Shown: positions 34,429 through 45,910, counted from the stretch's first letter. The stretch is 64,000 nt of DNA from Gigaspora margarita (GCA_009809945.1 WTPW01000367.1:352478-416477), one strand, 5' to 3'. Program-made: numbers and translations. Notes: generated from the letters alone by a model not told the origin.

Positions 34429-34786
34429 GCTTAAGATCTAAGCTTTCTTTTTATTATTAAATTATGAAAATAGTTTCAAAATTTATCGAGATATGGGCAG
34501 TGAAAATTAAGGCATTAATTTTTTTTGAAATGTCAATCTGCTATAACTCTGGTCAAATTTGAAATCATTCAGTGAGTTTTGAAGTTAATAATTTCAAATC
34601 AGGTTGCAAATTTAGCCAGAGCTATGGCTTAAGAGCATTTCTATTTATCAAAATCCCACAAATTCACTAATATTATAATTAGTTTTGTTTGTTTTTTAGA
34701 CAGGTATTTATTTGTTCACTATACACCTAATAACTATATATTATCTAAATATATTTATCTAAACTTAATCATAGATATTTGCTATT

Positions 34787-34978
34787 TAATTTTATTTATT
34801 CATAATAATTATTAATACATGAGTATTGAAAATGTTTATCAATCTTAATTTTATTTATTCATAATAATTATTGATATATGAGTATTGAAAATGTTTATCA
34901 ATTTTAATTTTATTTATTCATAATAATTATTGATACATGAGTATTGATACATGAGTATTGAAAATGTTTATCAATCTA
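34787..34978 (+). repeat. Tandem repeat, 3 x about 61 bp
   Basis: Unit contains TTTATTTATTCATAATAATT and GAGTATTGAAAATGTTTATC. The third unit has an extra internal GAGTATTGATACAT duplication. Confidence 0.9.
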
Positions 34979-35041
34979 AGTATTCAAAGCAAACCATTCA
35001 AGTTTATAAATATTTACTATATTATTTTATTTGAAATCTTA

Positions 35042-35248
35042 TTTGTAACATGCTGTTATACATTTATTTGTAACATCCCATAAGGCCAAATTAATGTTAA
35101 AGTAGGTTAAGTTAGGGTTAAAAACAAGATTAATACAGAATTGTAAGAGGATCATTTTTTGTTAGAAGTGCAATAGGTATTATCTTAGTAAAATTTTGAG
35201 TTATAAATAAAGGCTGTTACAAATAAGTGTGTAACAGGCTGTTACAAA
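35042..35248. mobile_element. TA-flanked MITE with CCCTAA core
   Basis: Inverted ends TTTGTAACATGCTGTTA and, inverted from the right, TTTGTAACAGCCTGTTA, each repeating the TTATTTGTAACA word; TA on both sides. On the minus strand the centre reads CTTCTAACAAAAAATGATCC, TCTTACAATTCTGTA, AACCCTAACTTAACC, the same core as 17082-17278. Confidence 0.75.
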
Positions 35249-36275
35249 TAGACTCATTCTAATTTAATAATATAAATTGTATTTACACTTATTTTAAAAA
35301 ATTTTACCTTTTAATATATTAAACTTTGCACATTCATAAATAATATATTTATTTAAACCTCTTAACAAGATAATTAAATTTTTTTTAAAGACTTTGCTAA
35401 CTGCCAGTAAATTTTTTTTATGAATTATCTATTTATATTTACTCTATAATCATAACATGTATATACAATCATTATTCTAACAACTATAATAACTCCACTT
35501 TTTTCTTAAAAACTATAATATACTCTAATTAAATAAAAAGTAAACTTCAAATGGCAAAATTCATATAAAAAACTTACATCCATCTAATTCAACAATTTAA
35601 TAAACTGCATTTTAAGCAGTAAAAATTATATGAATTTTTTTAGAATTTCTTTAATGTTCCTAGAAATACAAATAAAATTGAATTTTGTATTATTGAATCC
35701 ATATTTTATATAAAATCAAAATAAGCCAGATAACTAACATCAAATGTTATACCTCAAGTATACATACTATTACTAATTAAATTCTAACTGAAATTTTTAA
35801 ATCTCGCATACTACCGTGGTGAAGCCACGGGTTATTTGCTAGTGTAATACAAATTTACTGTATATTTGTTCTGCAATAGATATATTCTGTAAAAAAATTT
35901 TTAAACCAATTTAAAAAATAAAAACAAATAAGATGGGTGCCACCTATCGCACTAGTCATTTTTGATTTACAAATGGCATGTTAATTAATAATTGACATGG
36001 ATTGAGAAATGATGCAAACATATATATTATTAAAACATGCATTATACAAGTTTTTCATGATCGGTAGGATGTCAACTCCAGTGTTCAAATTTCAGACTCA
36101 AATGCTGTTCTCATGAGAACAGCATAATAACTATAAGTGTTCTCAACCTATATGTTTATGTTCTCACTTATGCTCACTAAAAAAAAAAAAAAATTTAAAA
36201 ATATCATATGCCATACATAAATTAAAATATATGTACCTTTTTAGCTCTATAACTAATGTTATAATATTACCTATA

Positions 36276-37234
36276 CCGTACAAGCGTGAAATAACGCTCC
36301 CCTGCGCGTTAATTGATTGACTGGCGCATTATTTCGAGTACGCGCATGCGCGTTATTTCGAAATAAGAACTGATTTTCGGAGTTAAAGATTTTTAAAATA
36401 ACGCGCATGCAACTTGCATAATAAGACCTAAAAATATTGTTTCATAAATATATATTTAAAAACTATAAAGGGGGTAACAAAGTGATAAATCATCTAAGCG
36501 TATAAAATTATAATAAGTGTACTAAATTTATAAGTAATCAGATGCATATGTACAGACATTTATAAGCAACTAGGTTATATGCATACAAAAATTCATTAGC
36601 ACTCATAAGAAATTCATAATCGGGCTTATAATTTCTGATCAAATACAGTAGTCACTTTTATTCTTAATAATTATCCAATCTCACATAAATGATTGGCTCG
36701 AATTTTATTTAACCTTATCACTTATATTACAGATGATTTGAAAATTAGTTGGACACTTGAAAATTTTCTCGTTTTTGAAACCTTTCGGATGAATCATCTA
36801 ACTCTTCAGAAATCGCATCACCATTATCGGACCGAAGTTCTGAAGACTGTGACATGGTTTCCGAAGAGTTAGATGTTTCATAAGACGAAACTGAAAGGTT
36901 TCAAAAACAAGAAAATTTTTCAAATGTCCCACTAATTTTCGAATCAGCTGTAAATAACAAGATATTGCATTACCAAAAATCAAAAACTTATTGAAGCGGC
37001 AAAATAATCATTCGGTAAATTTTTTACTATATAGATAAGAACAGCTATAAATACTAAGTTTTTATGGCCCATGTCAACGATGCAGTTGAATTGCCGCACG
37101 AATCAATTACCGGTTATATCTGGGGCGCGTTAATTCGGGACGCGCATGGGCGTTAATTCAAGACACTAAATGTTATTTTGGGGGTGTCCGGATTTCGAAA
37201 TAACGCCCCGGCCCGTTATTTTGCGCTTATACGG
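36276..37234. mobile_element. TA-flanked MITE with GAAATAACGC motifs
   Basis: Inverted ends CCGTACAAGCGTGAAATAAC and, inverted from the right, CCGTATAAGCGCAAAATAAC; TA outside both. Subterminal GCGCGTTATTTCGAAATAA, CGCATGCGCGTTA and CGCGTTAATTC words repeat at both ends. Nested in the hAT element. Confidence 0.75.
36730..36950. mobile_element. TA-flanked foldback MITE (third nesting level)
   Basis: A 221-bp palindrome with ends CAGATGATTTGAAAATTAGT and, inverted, CAGCTGATTCGAAAATTAGT; arms meet at ATCTAACTCTTC/GAAGAGTTAGAT. TA on both sides. It lies within 36276-37234. Confidence 0.8.
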
Positions 37235-37579
37235 TAAAGGCATAAATAGTATAGGTTAAATATAAAAATTTAACTTAATTTCTATTAACACATCTATATA
37301 TGAATATACGTTAAAGCATATTTTTCCAGTTATGCTATAGTAATTATATGTAAGTTCAACTAAATAATTTTGATAATAAATGTTTACAATTAATATATTT
37401 ATTTATTTCTAATTTGGTATATGTAATTATTAATTACTACTTATGAGAACACTATTTTTATTTTACTGTTCTCAAAAAAATTTCAATAGAGAACAGTAAA
37501 AAATTTTTACTGTGCACAAATTTAAAATAGTGTTCTCATGAGGACTCTGAGAACACTAATTTCGAACACTGGTCAACTC

Positions 37580-37757
37580 TATGCATAATGACCTAATGAC
37601 CAAATGACCCCGGTCATTTGGAAATGACCATAGTTATTAGGTCACGAGTCATTTCCAAATGACCCAAAATAGAATGACCTCAAATGACCGGTCATTTTAA
37701 GGTCATTTGAGGTCATTTGAAATTGGCAAATGACCAAGTCATTTACCATCCCTGATT
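37580..37757. mobile_element. hAT-like element of GGTCATTTG motifs, copy 2
   Basis: The same alternating CAAATGACC/GGTCATTTG text as 80-236, ending TTACCATCCCTG. Directly abuts the hAT element's target duplication, so its left end may have been lost. Confidence 0.55.
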
Positions 37758-38147
37758 TCAAATATATAAAAAAAAATCTATAGCTTATTTCTTTTTTCTT
37801 TTTAGCATACAAATATATGTTCATTTTTGTTCCTTGATTACATGTGAAAAAATTTTTTTGAAAGCTATTGAAAAAATTTTTACAAAATTTTTTTAGTTTA
37901 CGAAAATTGAATAAAAAAACTCATATGTCTTTCATGAACTACTTGAATAACAACGTCAAAACTCTGTTAATAATTAGTTCTATCAATATCTTTAATTAAG
38001 CAAAATGCCTTTAAAATACAAATTATGCATTATTATAAAAGAAAAATTGGTTTAATAATGAATGCATCAAAAACCGTGTTGCAATAATTGTGACATATTA
38101 GAATAAAATAGATTCAAATTAAATTTTGGAATACTATAATATGCCGC
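37758..38147. other. Intergenic, nothing recognised
   Basis: AT-rich, many A and T runs. Confidence 0.35.
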
Positions 38148-38235
38148 AAGAATTTGTTGGTCCAGTGGTCTTGAGCTAATCGGTCTCAGAATCAGGCTAG
38201 AAGTCTCAAACGAAACAGATACAAAGTTAGAAAAG
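38148..38235 (+). repeat. tRNA-like head, possible SINE
   Basis: TGGTCCAGTGG at 38158-38168 fits the Pol III A-box consensus exactly. A weaker B-box-like AGTCTCAAACG follows about 45 bases later. It does not fold as a functional tRNA. The 3' limit and target duplication were not found. Confidence 0.35.
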
Positions 38236-38782
38236 ATTTATAATAAACTGTTCAGATCATATGAGTGCAAATTTTTTTGCTGTTAGTAGTTAAGGTCATT
38301 GGAGAACTATATAAAGTGATATTATCTGTGTTACTTGCACTAAAAAAAATTTCAAAAAAAAACTTTATTTAACTCGGAGATCACAGATGCAAATTTTTTT
38401 CAGACGATTATAGTACTCGAAATTTTCTATACTGTAATAAAATAGACAAGCCACTGAATAATACGAAAATTTGAGCAATTAGATTATTTATTAGTTATAG
38501 AGAGGCTTGAGAACAGGGATAATGCTGAATAAAATATTTTTGATTTGCAATTTCCTTGGATAAAAATTAGCAATATTGCTTACAAAAACTACAAAATAAC
38601 AAATCAAATTATCCAACGTAAATAAATTTATAATAAGGTTCAGAAACAAATTAAACCCAATTTCTTGTAGGTATTAATGCAAAGCTCTGTCTTTTTTCTT
38701 AAATTATAAAAATTGTAATAAGAAATCGACAAAAAATCGAGGAATCACACAAGAACCATGCTAAAACTTATGCATAAGTATA
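38236..38782. other. Intergenic, possibly the SINE body
   Basis: AT-rich without gene features. Confidence 0.3.
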
Positions 38783-39040
38783 CATTATTGGGCAAAAATT
38801 GTTGAATAACGGCAATTTGGCAAATGAGCACGTGCCGCTTTGCGGCACGTGTGCCAATCATTTGTCAAATTACCGTATTCGACAATTTGCCCAATAATGG
38901 TGTTATCCGGCAATTTATGATCATGATTGGTAGGGAGTCACTCACTGAGTTTTAATTTGAATAAACATGATTACGTTGTAAACATGAAAAAAATAACGGC
39001 AAGAAATTTTTTCATGATCATATGAGTTTGCCGGATAATG
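38783..39040. mobile_element. TA-flanked MITE with an internal 117-bp hairpin
   Basis: Outer ends CATTATTGGGCAAA and, inverted, CATTATCCGGCAAA; TA on each side. 38783-38899 alone is a near-perfect hairpin around CACGTGCCGCTTTGCGGCAC, so the left end also exists inverted internally. Confidence 0.7.
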
Positions 39041-39171
39041 TACCATATAATACAATACACCCACTCATTTATAACTCCCTTTAAATAATTCAAACGCCTA
39101 GTTACAATATAAAATTGAATTATATGATTGTATTTGATTGGACAATTTTTCTTGGTTTAAATTGCATATGA

Positions 39172-39215
39172 AACCCTTATGAAACCGTTTATGAAATCGT
39201 TTATGAAACCGCTTG
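39172..39215 (+). repeat. ATGAAACCGTTT short tandem words
   Basis: Four imperfect 12-mers (ATGAAACCCTT, ATGAAACCGTTT, ATGAAATCGTTT, ATGAAACCGCTT). Confidence 0.7.
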
Positions 39216-39392
39216 TAAAATGACTAATTTATGAATCCTATAATTTTTATTAACGATTTCATGTTGATAATTAGTCTATGTTGATATTACTTAATTAATA
39301 ATAACAAAATTCCCATTAAAAATTTCGTTCATACGCTATTACAGTTTTATTCATAAAAAATCAGGTGGCGAAGCCATATTATGGCTATTTTA

Positions 39393-40472
39393 GGTCACAT
39401 AAGCTGATTCTTCGTTTTACATCACATGGATTTCAAATTCCTGTCTGTCGGATTTTTTTTATTCAAATTAATAGATTCATGTTCCATCTAATTCATGAAC
39501 TTTCATATGGCTAAAGACTTTAATTTTTGAGGTTTTCTTGAAATGAAAAAGACAGTTAAGCATTTTACTTGTTCAGTATTATAGATAATACAATTTCTAT
39601 AATCTATATTTCAGGTTCATATTCAACCCTAATTTACGTAGTAATTAGTAACTTATCATACTGCCTGACAATACCTGATAACCATGCTCGCGTTATGCGC
39701 TTATTGATTGTTTATCGTCCCGAAATGTCCCAATATATTTTTTTTTTTTTGAATTAGAGGATTTTATAATTTATCGCCATAGCGATGTATTGTAACGTTT
39801 GATTGGGAGAGCGAATAAAACAAGTTAGGCAATAGTGCCAATTTAACTCCAGCTATGTACGAAAAAAAAAGAATTATAGTCGTAATAAGTCAATACCAAG
39901 TTACAAGTCAATTCAAAGTCCGTCGTAATTGAGTTTCGCAAAGTTTATTAAAGTTAAAGGCGAATTCAAAAGATAAGTTTATTAATTTATTATTATGTTT
40001 GTTTTGAAAGTGGACGTGGTACTTATTCCAACTTTATTAAAATTCGAAGGTCATATATACATTTTATTTCTTCGGAGCTTTTACGCTATATTTTGAGCGA
40101 ATTCGCTCTAATTCAAGCGTACACGCTCTTTTCTACGCGTATACGCTGTAATTGAAACGTACACGCTCATGGCACATGGTTTATAATATTGTGTAATCGC
40201 ATATATGCGAAATTTTGGGTGAAAACACGCTTGCAGGTTTTAAGTCACCAAGCTACAACTAGGTAATTGCTTATTTACATATATGATTAAAAAGCTTTGA
40301 TTTCACATTACACCAGATCTATAGGGTGCGATACATCACATATGCGAAAAAATAAAAATTTCAAATAAGTAATATCCTTATTTTAAACCAAATTGTTGTA
40401 TAAAAAAAAATAGGGTTTCATGTTGAAAACTCTAGGTAGGCAAGTAAGACAAGACGAAAAATTAACTTTGCC
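39393..40472. mobile_element. Long, diverged family B (Harbinger-type) element
   Basis: TTA at 39390-39392 and 40473-40475. The left end GGTCACATAAGCTGATTCTTCG and the right end (inverted, GGCAAAGTTAATTTTTCGTC) are diverged family B ends. Inside at 40095-40165 lies a string of GCGTACACGCTC/GCGTATACGCT words. Confidence 0.45.
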
Positions 40473-41534
40473 TTAATTATTTAAGTCACATATAAATAAC
40501 TAGATAAGACGACGAACTATTTGGCAAACTGTTCAAACTGTTAAAAGAGGTCAAAAAGTTTGAAATATACAATAACGCACGCACCTAAATCTAAACATGA
40601 ATTGATGGCTAACGCTTATGTATTTATGAACTAATGTATGTATATCTGATTAAACTAATAACTCTAAATTCTGCTACTACATATCAGAATAATACACTGC
40701 ACCAACAGCTCGGATATTTTTATTACTACGTATAGAATCTTTAAATACTAAATATAAATAGTTTTCACTTTACTACCTAAACAATTGACATAAGTATAAT
40801 AAAAATCTCAATTTATGTGCAACTTTAAAAAATATATGCACAAATATGGTCATTTATAACTTTTTGATTTTGAATGTTTTTTATTTTCAACTTCTTTTTT
40901 GATTACTGTAATTTATTTAAACTGGTTTTTTAAATTTGTTATTTTCGGTTTTTTTTTTCACTTTTACAAGATCATATGAACATGTTTCCGTAAATTTATA
41001 AGAATATAACAAATCATGCACCTGCTCATGAACTAAAAGTTCTAAAACTCTCAAATGCGTATCAGACAGTCAAGTTTATGATAAGGTGTAGCAAGAGTAG
41101 TGTTACGGGTGAAATGGACGTTATTCATGGAGATTATGCGTTAAAACTGACGATTATGATCCTATTACTGATGTTTCTTCTATAATAATGAGTTCATTGG
41201 TTCATGTTTGTGGTCAACTACCTTAAGCTTGCAACAGACCACCACCGTTGGATCGTTGACAAAATTGAAAATTTAATGGTTTGTTGACCCATTACTACAC
41301 CAATAATTTGGTTTGTATTGCCAAATGTAAAATATGATTTTGAGTTATTTGCGTGTTTACAGTATATAATTGTTAGTTTAGACTCTTTTTTGCATAGTGA
41401 TGAAGGATGAAACCTAAAACTGGCAAAAGATGAAAGACTACCCTGGTAAAACTTTAAATTTCTGATTAAATATGAAATTAAGATTGAAAATAACGAATCC
41501 GAAACCCTAATTAAAACCAAGACGAATCGAAACG
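40473..41534. other. Intergenic; degraded kinase sequence may begin at its right edge
   Basis: No convincing gene. The minus-strand open frame at 41218-41520 (100 codons) has no family features and overlaps the presumed upstream part of the kinase remnant. Confidence 0.35.
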
Positions 41535-41832
41535 ATGATCAAGTCCATGGTATTTTGCCATATATAGTGCCAGAAGTTTTGGAAAATAAACAGTACCCTA
41601 CATCGTCCGATGTTTATAATCTCGGAATTATAATGATTGAAATTGCGATGGATTTGATGGTAAAACGTTTGGTAATGAGCTTGCAGCAGAGATTTGTTTA
41701 GGCAAATGATCCAAATTCAACGGAGAGAACATTGACAAATTACAATAATTTAGTTAAATGGTGTTTGAATGCGGATCAAGAAGAAGACCGACAGCATCAA
41801 CGATCTCTGTTATTATATTAAAAATTGACTTG
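41535..41832 (+). pseudogene. Protein kinase C-lobe fragment
   Basis: Broken frames keep kinase words in order: HGILPYIVPEVLENKQYPTS (the APE motif as VPE), SDVYNLGIIMIEI, then after a frameshift FGNELAAEICLG, and RRRPTAST (matching the conserved RP-T near the end of the domain). The closest pattern is the TKL-type kinases of this lineage, as at 60.6 kb. No N-lobe or HRD loop is present, so it is a dead fragment. Confidence 0.7.
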
Positions 41833-42253
41833 ATGAGATGAATAAACGATTGTACAAAACGTTTTAGCAAGTAAAACTATGCCTAATAAAGATTATGAAA
41901 ATAACGTGTTCATATTGTATTTTTGACTTAGAAATTACTTAATAATCACGGTGAGCGATGATCTACACATTTTAATCAAAAATATTAACATAATATTAAG
42001 CTTAATAAACAAAACGTAGTACTTTATCAATCAATCAATAGTAAGATGTCAAGTTAAAAACATATTTTAAGGCTTTATTAGTGTAGATATTTAATCTACG
42101 TTCTTTCTCGGTCATTCGCCGCGGTCTTTTCAGTATATAAATACATCACTTCCCAATATTTCATCACTCTCTTTTAATAAATATGATTTGGTGTGCACAA
42201 TATGTATTTGGAATGGAATTTTGGTTTATAATGTTTATAATGAAACCTAAGCA
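41833..42253. other. Intergenic, nothing recognised
   Basis: AT-rich; no supported feature. Confidence 0.35.
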
Positions 42254-42256
42254 TTA

Positions 42257-42685
42257 GGCCACGCAAACTTAATTTTTCGTTTTGCATAACCTGGTGTTTC
42301 AAAAATCCGGTCGACAGGTCGAATTTTTGTTTTTTTTTTAAAAAAAAATCTTTGCATGCAATAATTCCTCTTTGCTGTTTTCGTAAACAGTGGCTCCTAA
42401 TTCGGTTAGTTTGTTATTAATAGCTTCTATATTCTAAATTAATTCATGTTCACATCTAAGTTCACGCAAAGTTAATTTATAACATGGAATCAGAAAATTT
42501 TGTTTTTTCTTTATCGGACCTATCGGGTAATTCCTAAAAAATTAAGGTCAACATCGGGTGACATTGGAGAAAAAATTAAATAGCAAAAATGGAATAATTG
42601 GCATAATTGGAATTTATAAAGAAAATTTTTTTGAAAAAATTGGGTCGGCGGGTTATGCAAAACGAACAATTAACTTTGTGTGGCC
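42257..42685. mobile_element. PIF/Harbinger-type MITE, family B
   Basis: TTA target duplication (42254-42256, 42686-42688). Ends GGCCACGCAAACTTAATTTT and, inverted, GGCCACACAAAGTTAATTGT, continuing into CGTTTTGCATAACC. 429 bp, non-coding; the centre has ACATCTAAGTTCACGCAAAG, the word amplified in the 25-kb array. Confidence 0.8.
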
Positions 42686-42699
42686 TTAGATTATATTAA

Positions 42700-42830
42700 G
42701 GTTAAGGTTAGGGTGTAGTTTATTGTAAAATTGCGAAAGGAACATTTTTTGTTAGTAACGAAGCATATAAAAAGAAATAAGTTTGAATTTTCAGTTATTA
42801 TCGGACCCTTTGAAAATTTTCTTAGTAATT
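42700..42830 (-). mobile_element. CCCTAA-core MITE fragment
   Basis: On the minus strand: CTAACAAAAAATGTTCCTTT, CGCAATTTTACAATAAAC, CACCCTAACCTTAACC. Same core as 17082-17278, ends not preserved. Confidence 0.5.
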
Positions 42831-43620
42831 TCTATTGTATATAATGCCAAATGGTTATGGTACTTTCTAAAGACATTAAAGTTATCTTCAATACAAAAGA
42901 TTAAACTACGGCGGTTCCAATCGCAATAGCCTACAGGTGGATGATTTTCGTCCTTCTCATACATTCGTACTTGTAAGCTGTGTTATAAATTCTAAAAATT
43001 TTTATTAGTGCAAGCGCATGTAATATATAGATATCATGTGCGGAAACTCTAAATCATGCGCGCATTTTCCGCTTAAACAAATTTAAAATACGCATAAAAA
43101 ATATTTATATACGCTTAATATATACTCATAATGCTAATTATTTTTTAACAGTATAAATTTTATTAAAAAAAGCCCGATATAACATATGAATATAATTTTA
43201 TTATTATATGATATATATGTATAAAGAGTTACAAATGTACATTCGTAATTTTGTAAATTCCTATGGTTTCTGATTTTTTTTTACTAGATCATGATATAAC
43301 AGCGTTTCCATTATTGGACTTGCCTAAAGATATAAAAATTAATATAAATAATACTAATAATAATAATAATATAATAATTGTAATTTTTAGATTACTTACT
43401 GCCTGACCTTAATTAATTTTAGCTTTTTGAGGCCTCCTCAATCCACCAAAAAATTTATTACGGTTCGTCGTAATAAATTTCAAAAGGCGTATGAGTGGTT
43501 CAAAATTCCATTGAACTAGAATTTCAATCATACTTTGCCATTTGGTCGAAAATAGAATTCAAATAGAATGGTGGTTGATAAATTTGTTTATCAGTAATTG
43601 TAATATGACCGAATCAATTT
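42831..43620. other. Intergenic, possible exon remnant
   Basis: A TTACTAG acceptor-like site at 43286 is followed by plus-strand text HDITAFPLLDLPKDIKI and then AAT repeats. Too short to assign. Otherwise AT-rich. Confidence 0.3.
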
Positions 43621-43623
43621 TTT

Positions 43624-44350
43624 TCAAATGTCAAAACAATCTAATGCTTGTCGTAAAGCTATAATGTTGTCATTTTGGCAACGATCAAGTAAATCATTGC
43701 CAAGAACCTATGATAAAGATTAAAAATATGAAATGATATATAATAATTAGGTTTTTATTTTCTGTAAGGCCATTTTCAAGACAAAAACCCAATTATGCTA
43801 CTTTAAATAATCTTATTGAATCGCTATAAATGATTGTAAAAAATTGAATTACTGTACCTTCATTGCTAAATCATCAATATTCAAAATATTTATTTCATTT
43901 GTGCCAAATTTGAGCACAAAGCTCAAATCTGGCACATTTTCATTATCCTCACGAATCTCTTGATGAATTATCCTAGCCGTTTCTGCTCTTGTTTTATCAT
44001 CATACGTCCAGTATAATAATTTGTTATAAAATGTCAAGTAAATTCTATCATCCACCATTGGCATACTAACGGTATCTAATCGTAAAATGTTATGTGCTTG
44101 ACTGCAAAAAGACATCCATTCAACATTTTGCTTTTCCTAAATCATTCATGTAATGAAAACATTAAATTAATAAGATTTAAAATCACAATGAAATTACTAA
44201 GCATCACAGTAAACATACCAATAAATTAGTTGAAATCGTTTTTACGGTTCCATCGGAGGATTCAGAAATACTCTCTTTTAAAGCTTCGACAATATGAGTG
44301 GAGAGAGCATGATATACAATAGGATCTTGGAATATCATTGCGATTTCCCT
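43624..44350 (-). CDS. 3' part of an unrecognised spliced gene
   Basis: Three consistent minus-strand exons. Exon a, about 44350 to 44222, starts after TTTTATAG and reads IAMIFQDPIVYHALSTHIVE ... TISTNLL, donor GTATGT. Exon b, 44136-43858 (93 codons), starts EKQNVEWMSFC after GATTTAG and includes SMPMVDDRIYLTFYNKLLYW and VPDLSFVLKFGTNEINIL, donor GTACAG. Exon c, 43707-43624, starts VLGNDLLDRCQNDNIIALRQ and ends CFDI then TGA. Phases agree across both introns and there is no stop, so the gene is probably functional or only recently lost. The composition is that of a soluble helical protein. I do not recognise the family. The 5' exons are not seen: a family B MITE lies 110 bp upstream, in what would be an intron or promoter. 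Confidence 0.6.
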
Positions 44351-44461
44351 ATAAAAGAATAATTTAAAATTGTTATGCGATTTAAAGTGGAAAATGTGCA
44401 TGCATTCATTGTAACTTTACTCAAGATATCTTACGAAAATTTTCTAGGGCTAATTATATTA

Positions 44462-44826
44462 GGCCACGCAAAGTTAATTTTCGTTTTGCATAACCTGGTG
44501 TTTCAAAATTCCGGTCAGCAGGTCGGATTTTTTTTGAAAAAAAATAATAATTTTGCGTGTCCTAAATTAATTCATGTCCACATCTAAGTTCATTCTTCGG
44601 TTTGCATAACATGGAATCAGATTATCTTGTTTTTTTTTTTTTATCAGACCTATCGTGTAATTGGTAATTCCGAAAAATTAGGTCATCATCAGGTGACACC
44701 GGAGAAAAAATCAAAAGGCAAAAATGGAATATTTGGCACAATAGGAATTAAAAAAAAAAAAAAAAAAAAAGTTGGAAAAATTAGGTCGGCGGGTTATGCA
44801 AAACGAAAAATTAACTTTGTGTTGCC
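44462..44826. mobile_element. PIF/Harbinger-type MITE, family B
   Basis: TTA duplication (44459-44461, 44827-44829). Ends GGCCACGCAAAGTTAATTTT and, inverted, GGCAACACAAAGTTAATTTT. Carries runs of 12 T and more than 20 A in its arms. 365 bp. Confidence 0.8.
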
Positions 44827-44829
44827 TTA

Positions 44830-45169
44830 ATAATATCACAAAGTAACAAAAATAACGTACTTTCATTAATATCTAACTATAATAATTACTCATAAATATT
44901 GATTTTTTCATACCGGTATTAACTATTCAAATAAGTAAACGTTTTTATTGAATGTAGTTGATACACTGAAATATTTAGAGAATATACATTAAAAATACAT
45001 ACCAAAAAATCCGAATGTTAAAAATCTACATCAAAGCTGTGATTGTCAAGCCCAAGCTATAGAAAAAATTGCTCGATTTGACGTTCACAGATTGGCTAAT
45101 TTTTGTAGAAAATTTTGTGACATGGCAAAAATAAATCACAAAATGTATTGCCATACAAAAACATTGAAT
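44830..45169. other. Intergenic, nothing recognised
   Basis: AT-rich; if the 43.6-44.4-kb gene extends this far, no exon is obvious. Confidence 0.35.
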
Positions 45170-45910
45170 TATAAGGTTGAGTTTGAATGTACGTACGTAG
45201 AGCGATGCTAGTTTCGTGTCGCCAAAACCTAGTGACGACGGAAGGTCGTACTTCCGGGTCAACCCAAAACCAAGCCAAACCAAATCCGGACAACCGTATA
45301 GAAGAGGCGTGTTAGATTTGGCGAGTGGATAAGTCAAGGCTTTGGTCGTCGATACTTGGGGTAATCTTCTATCAACAAATAATAACCACAAACTACAACT
45401 ATCTCAGTACGTCGAGACAGTTGGAAAACAACAGCCACGACGGCTCTCAGTACGTCGAGAAACAGCCAGACAGAGTAACAGCACAATCACGTGCACAAGA
45501 GTTACATGCCACTTAGTAGTAGATCAATAGTTTATTTAGTGAATGTGGGGGGGGGGGTAACAAGAAAGTAGTTATGAGTTACCGAACAATTAATTATGTT
45601 CCTCGGGCGCAAGGCCTTAATTATATACTTTTAATTAATTAAGACAGATTTTACACGTTATCTTTAGTATAACTATTAAAATGATTATATAAATGATAAT
45701 AATTTTCCCCATCATAACCCGTACATCAGCGATATCTATTTTACCCATCATAATCATTATACTCCGTTTATTGATTTTACTGATTTTACTGATTTTACTG
45801 CCGGAAAGCCTAACTCAGGAAAAGATCGACATAGCAGCCATATCAGACTGAGGCACCTCGATTGCCACATGCCTTCGGGGAACCGTGCTACGGCTCAACA
45901 CTAGAATCCA
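45170..45910. other. GC-richer island, possible retrotransposon relic
   Basis: 45170-45560 is compositionally distinct, with CTCAGTACGTCGAGA twice (45402, 45447) and a run of G at 45547-45557 followed by TAACAAGAAAG. A G-run before such a sequence resembles the polypurine tract and LTR start of a Ty3-type element. 45790-45905 is also GC-rich. ATTTTACTG is repeated three times at 45773-45801. No second LTR copy or polymerase motif is present, so this stays tentative. Confidence 0.3.

Larger units (their letters stand above)
32369..35842 (+). mobile_element. Helitron, non-autonomous or decayed
   Basis: Begins TCTATATATAAGGGAAAG immediately after an A and ends with a hairpin CCGTGGTGAAGCCACGG (35814-35830), eight bases, then CTAG followed by T. 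TC start, 3' hairpin, CTAG end and A/T insertion site are the Helitron signature. The 3474 bp contain no Rep or helicase frame, and hold a family C element, two tandem repeats and a TA-flanked MITE. Helitrons move by rolling-circle replication using enzymes supplied by complete copies. Confidence 0.75.
36079..37571. mobile_element. hAT element, perfect 8-bp target duplication
   Basis: Ends CAGTGTTCAAATTT and, inverted, CAGTGTTCGAAATT. GTCAACTC occurs exactly at 36071-36078 and 37572-37579. Subterminal sequence is TGTTCTCA/TGAGAACA words in both orientations (36105-36175, 37440-37560). No transposase. The interior is mostly a nested element (36276-37234). Confidence 0.9.

Noticed and set aside
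36798..36983. 61-codon minus-strand frame
   Set aside because: It is one arm of a foldback MITE.
45026..45391. 121-codon minus-strand frame
   Set aside because: No family features, crosses the GC-rich island, and two other frames are equally open there.
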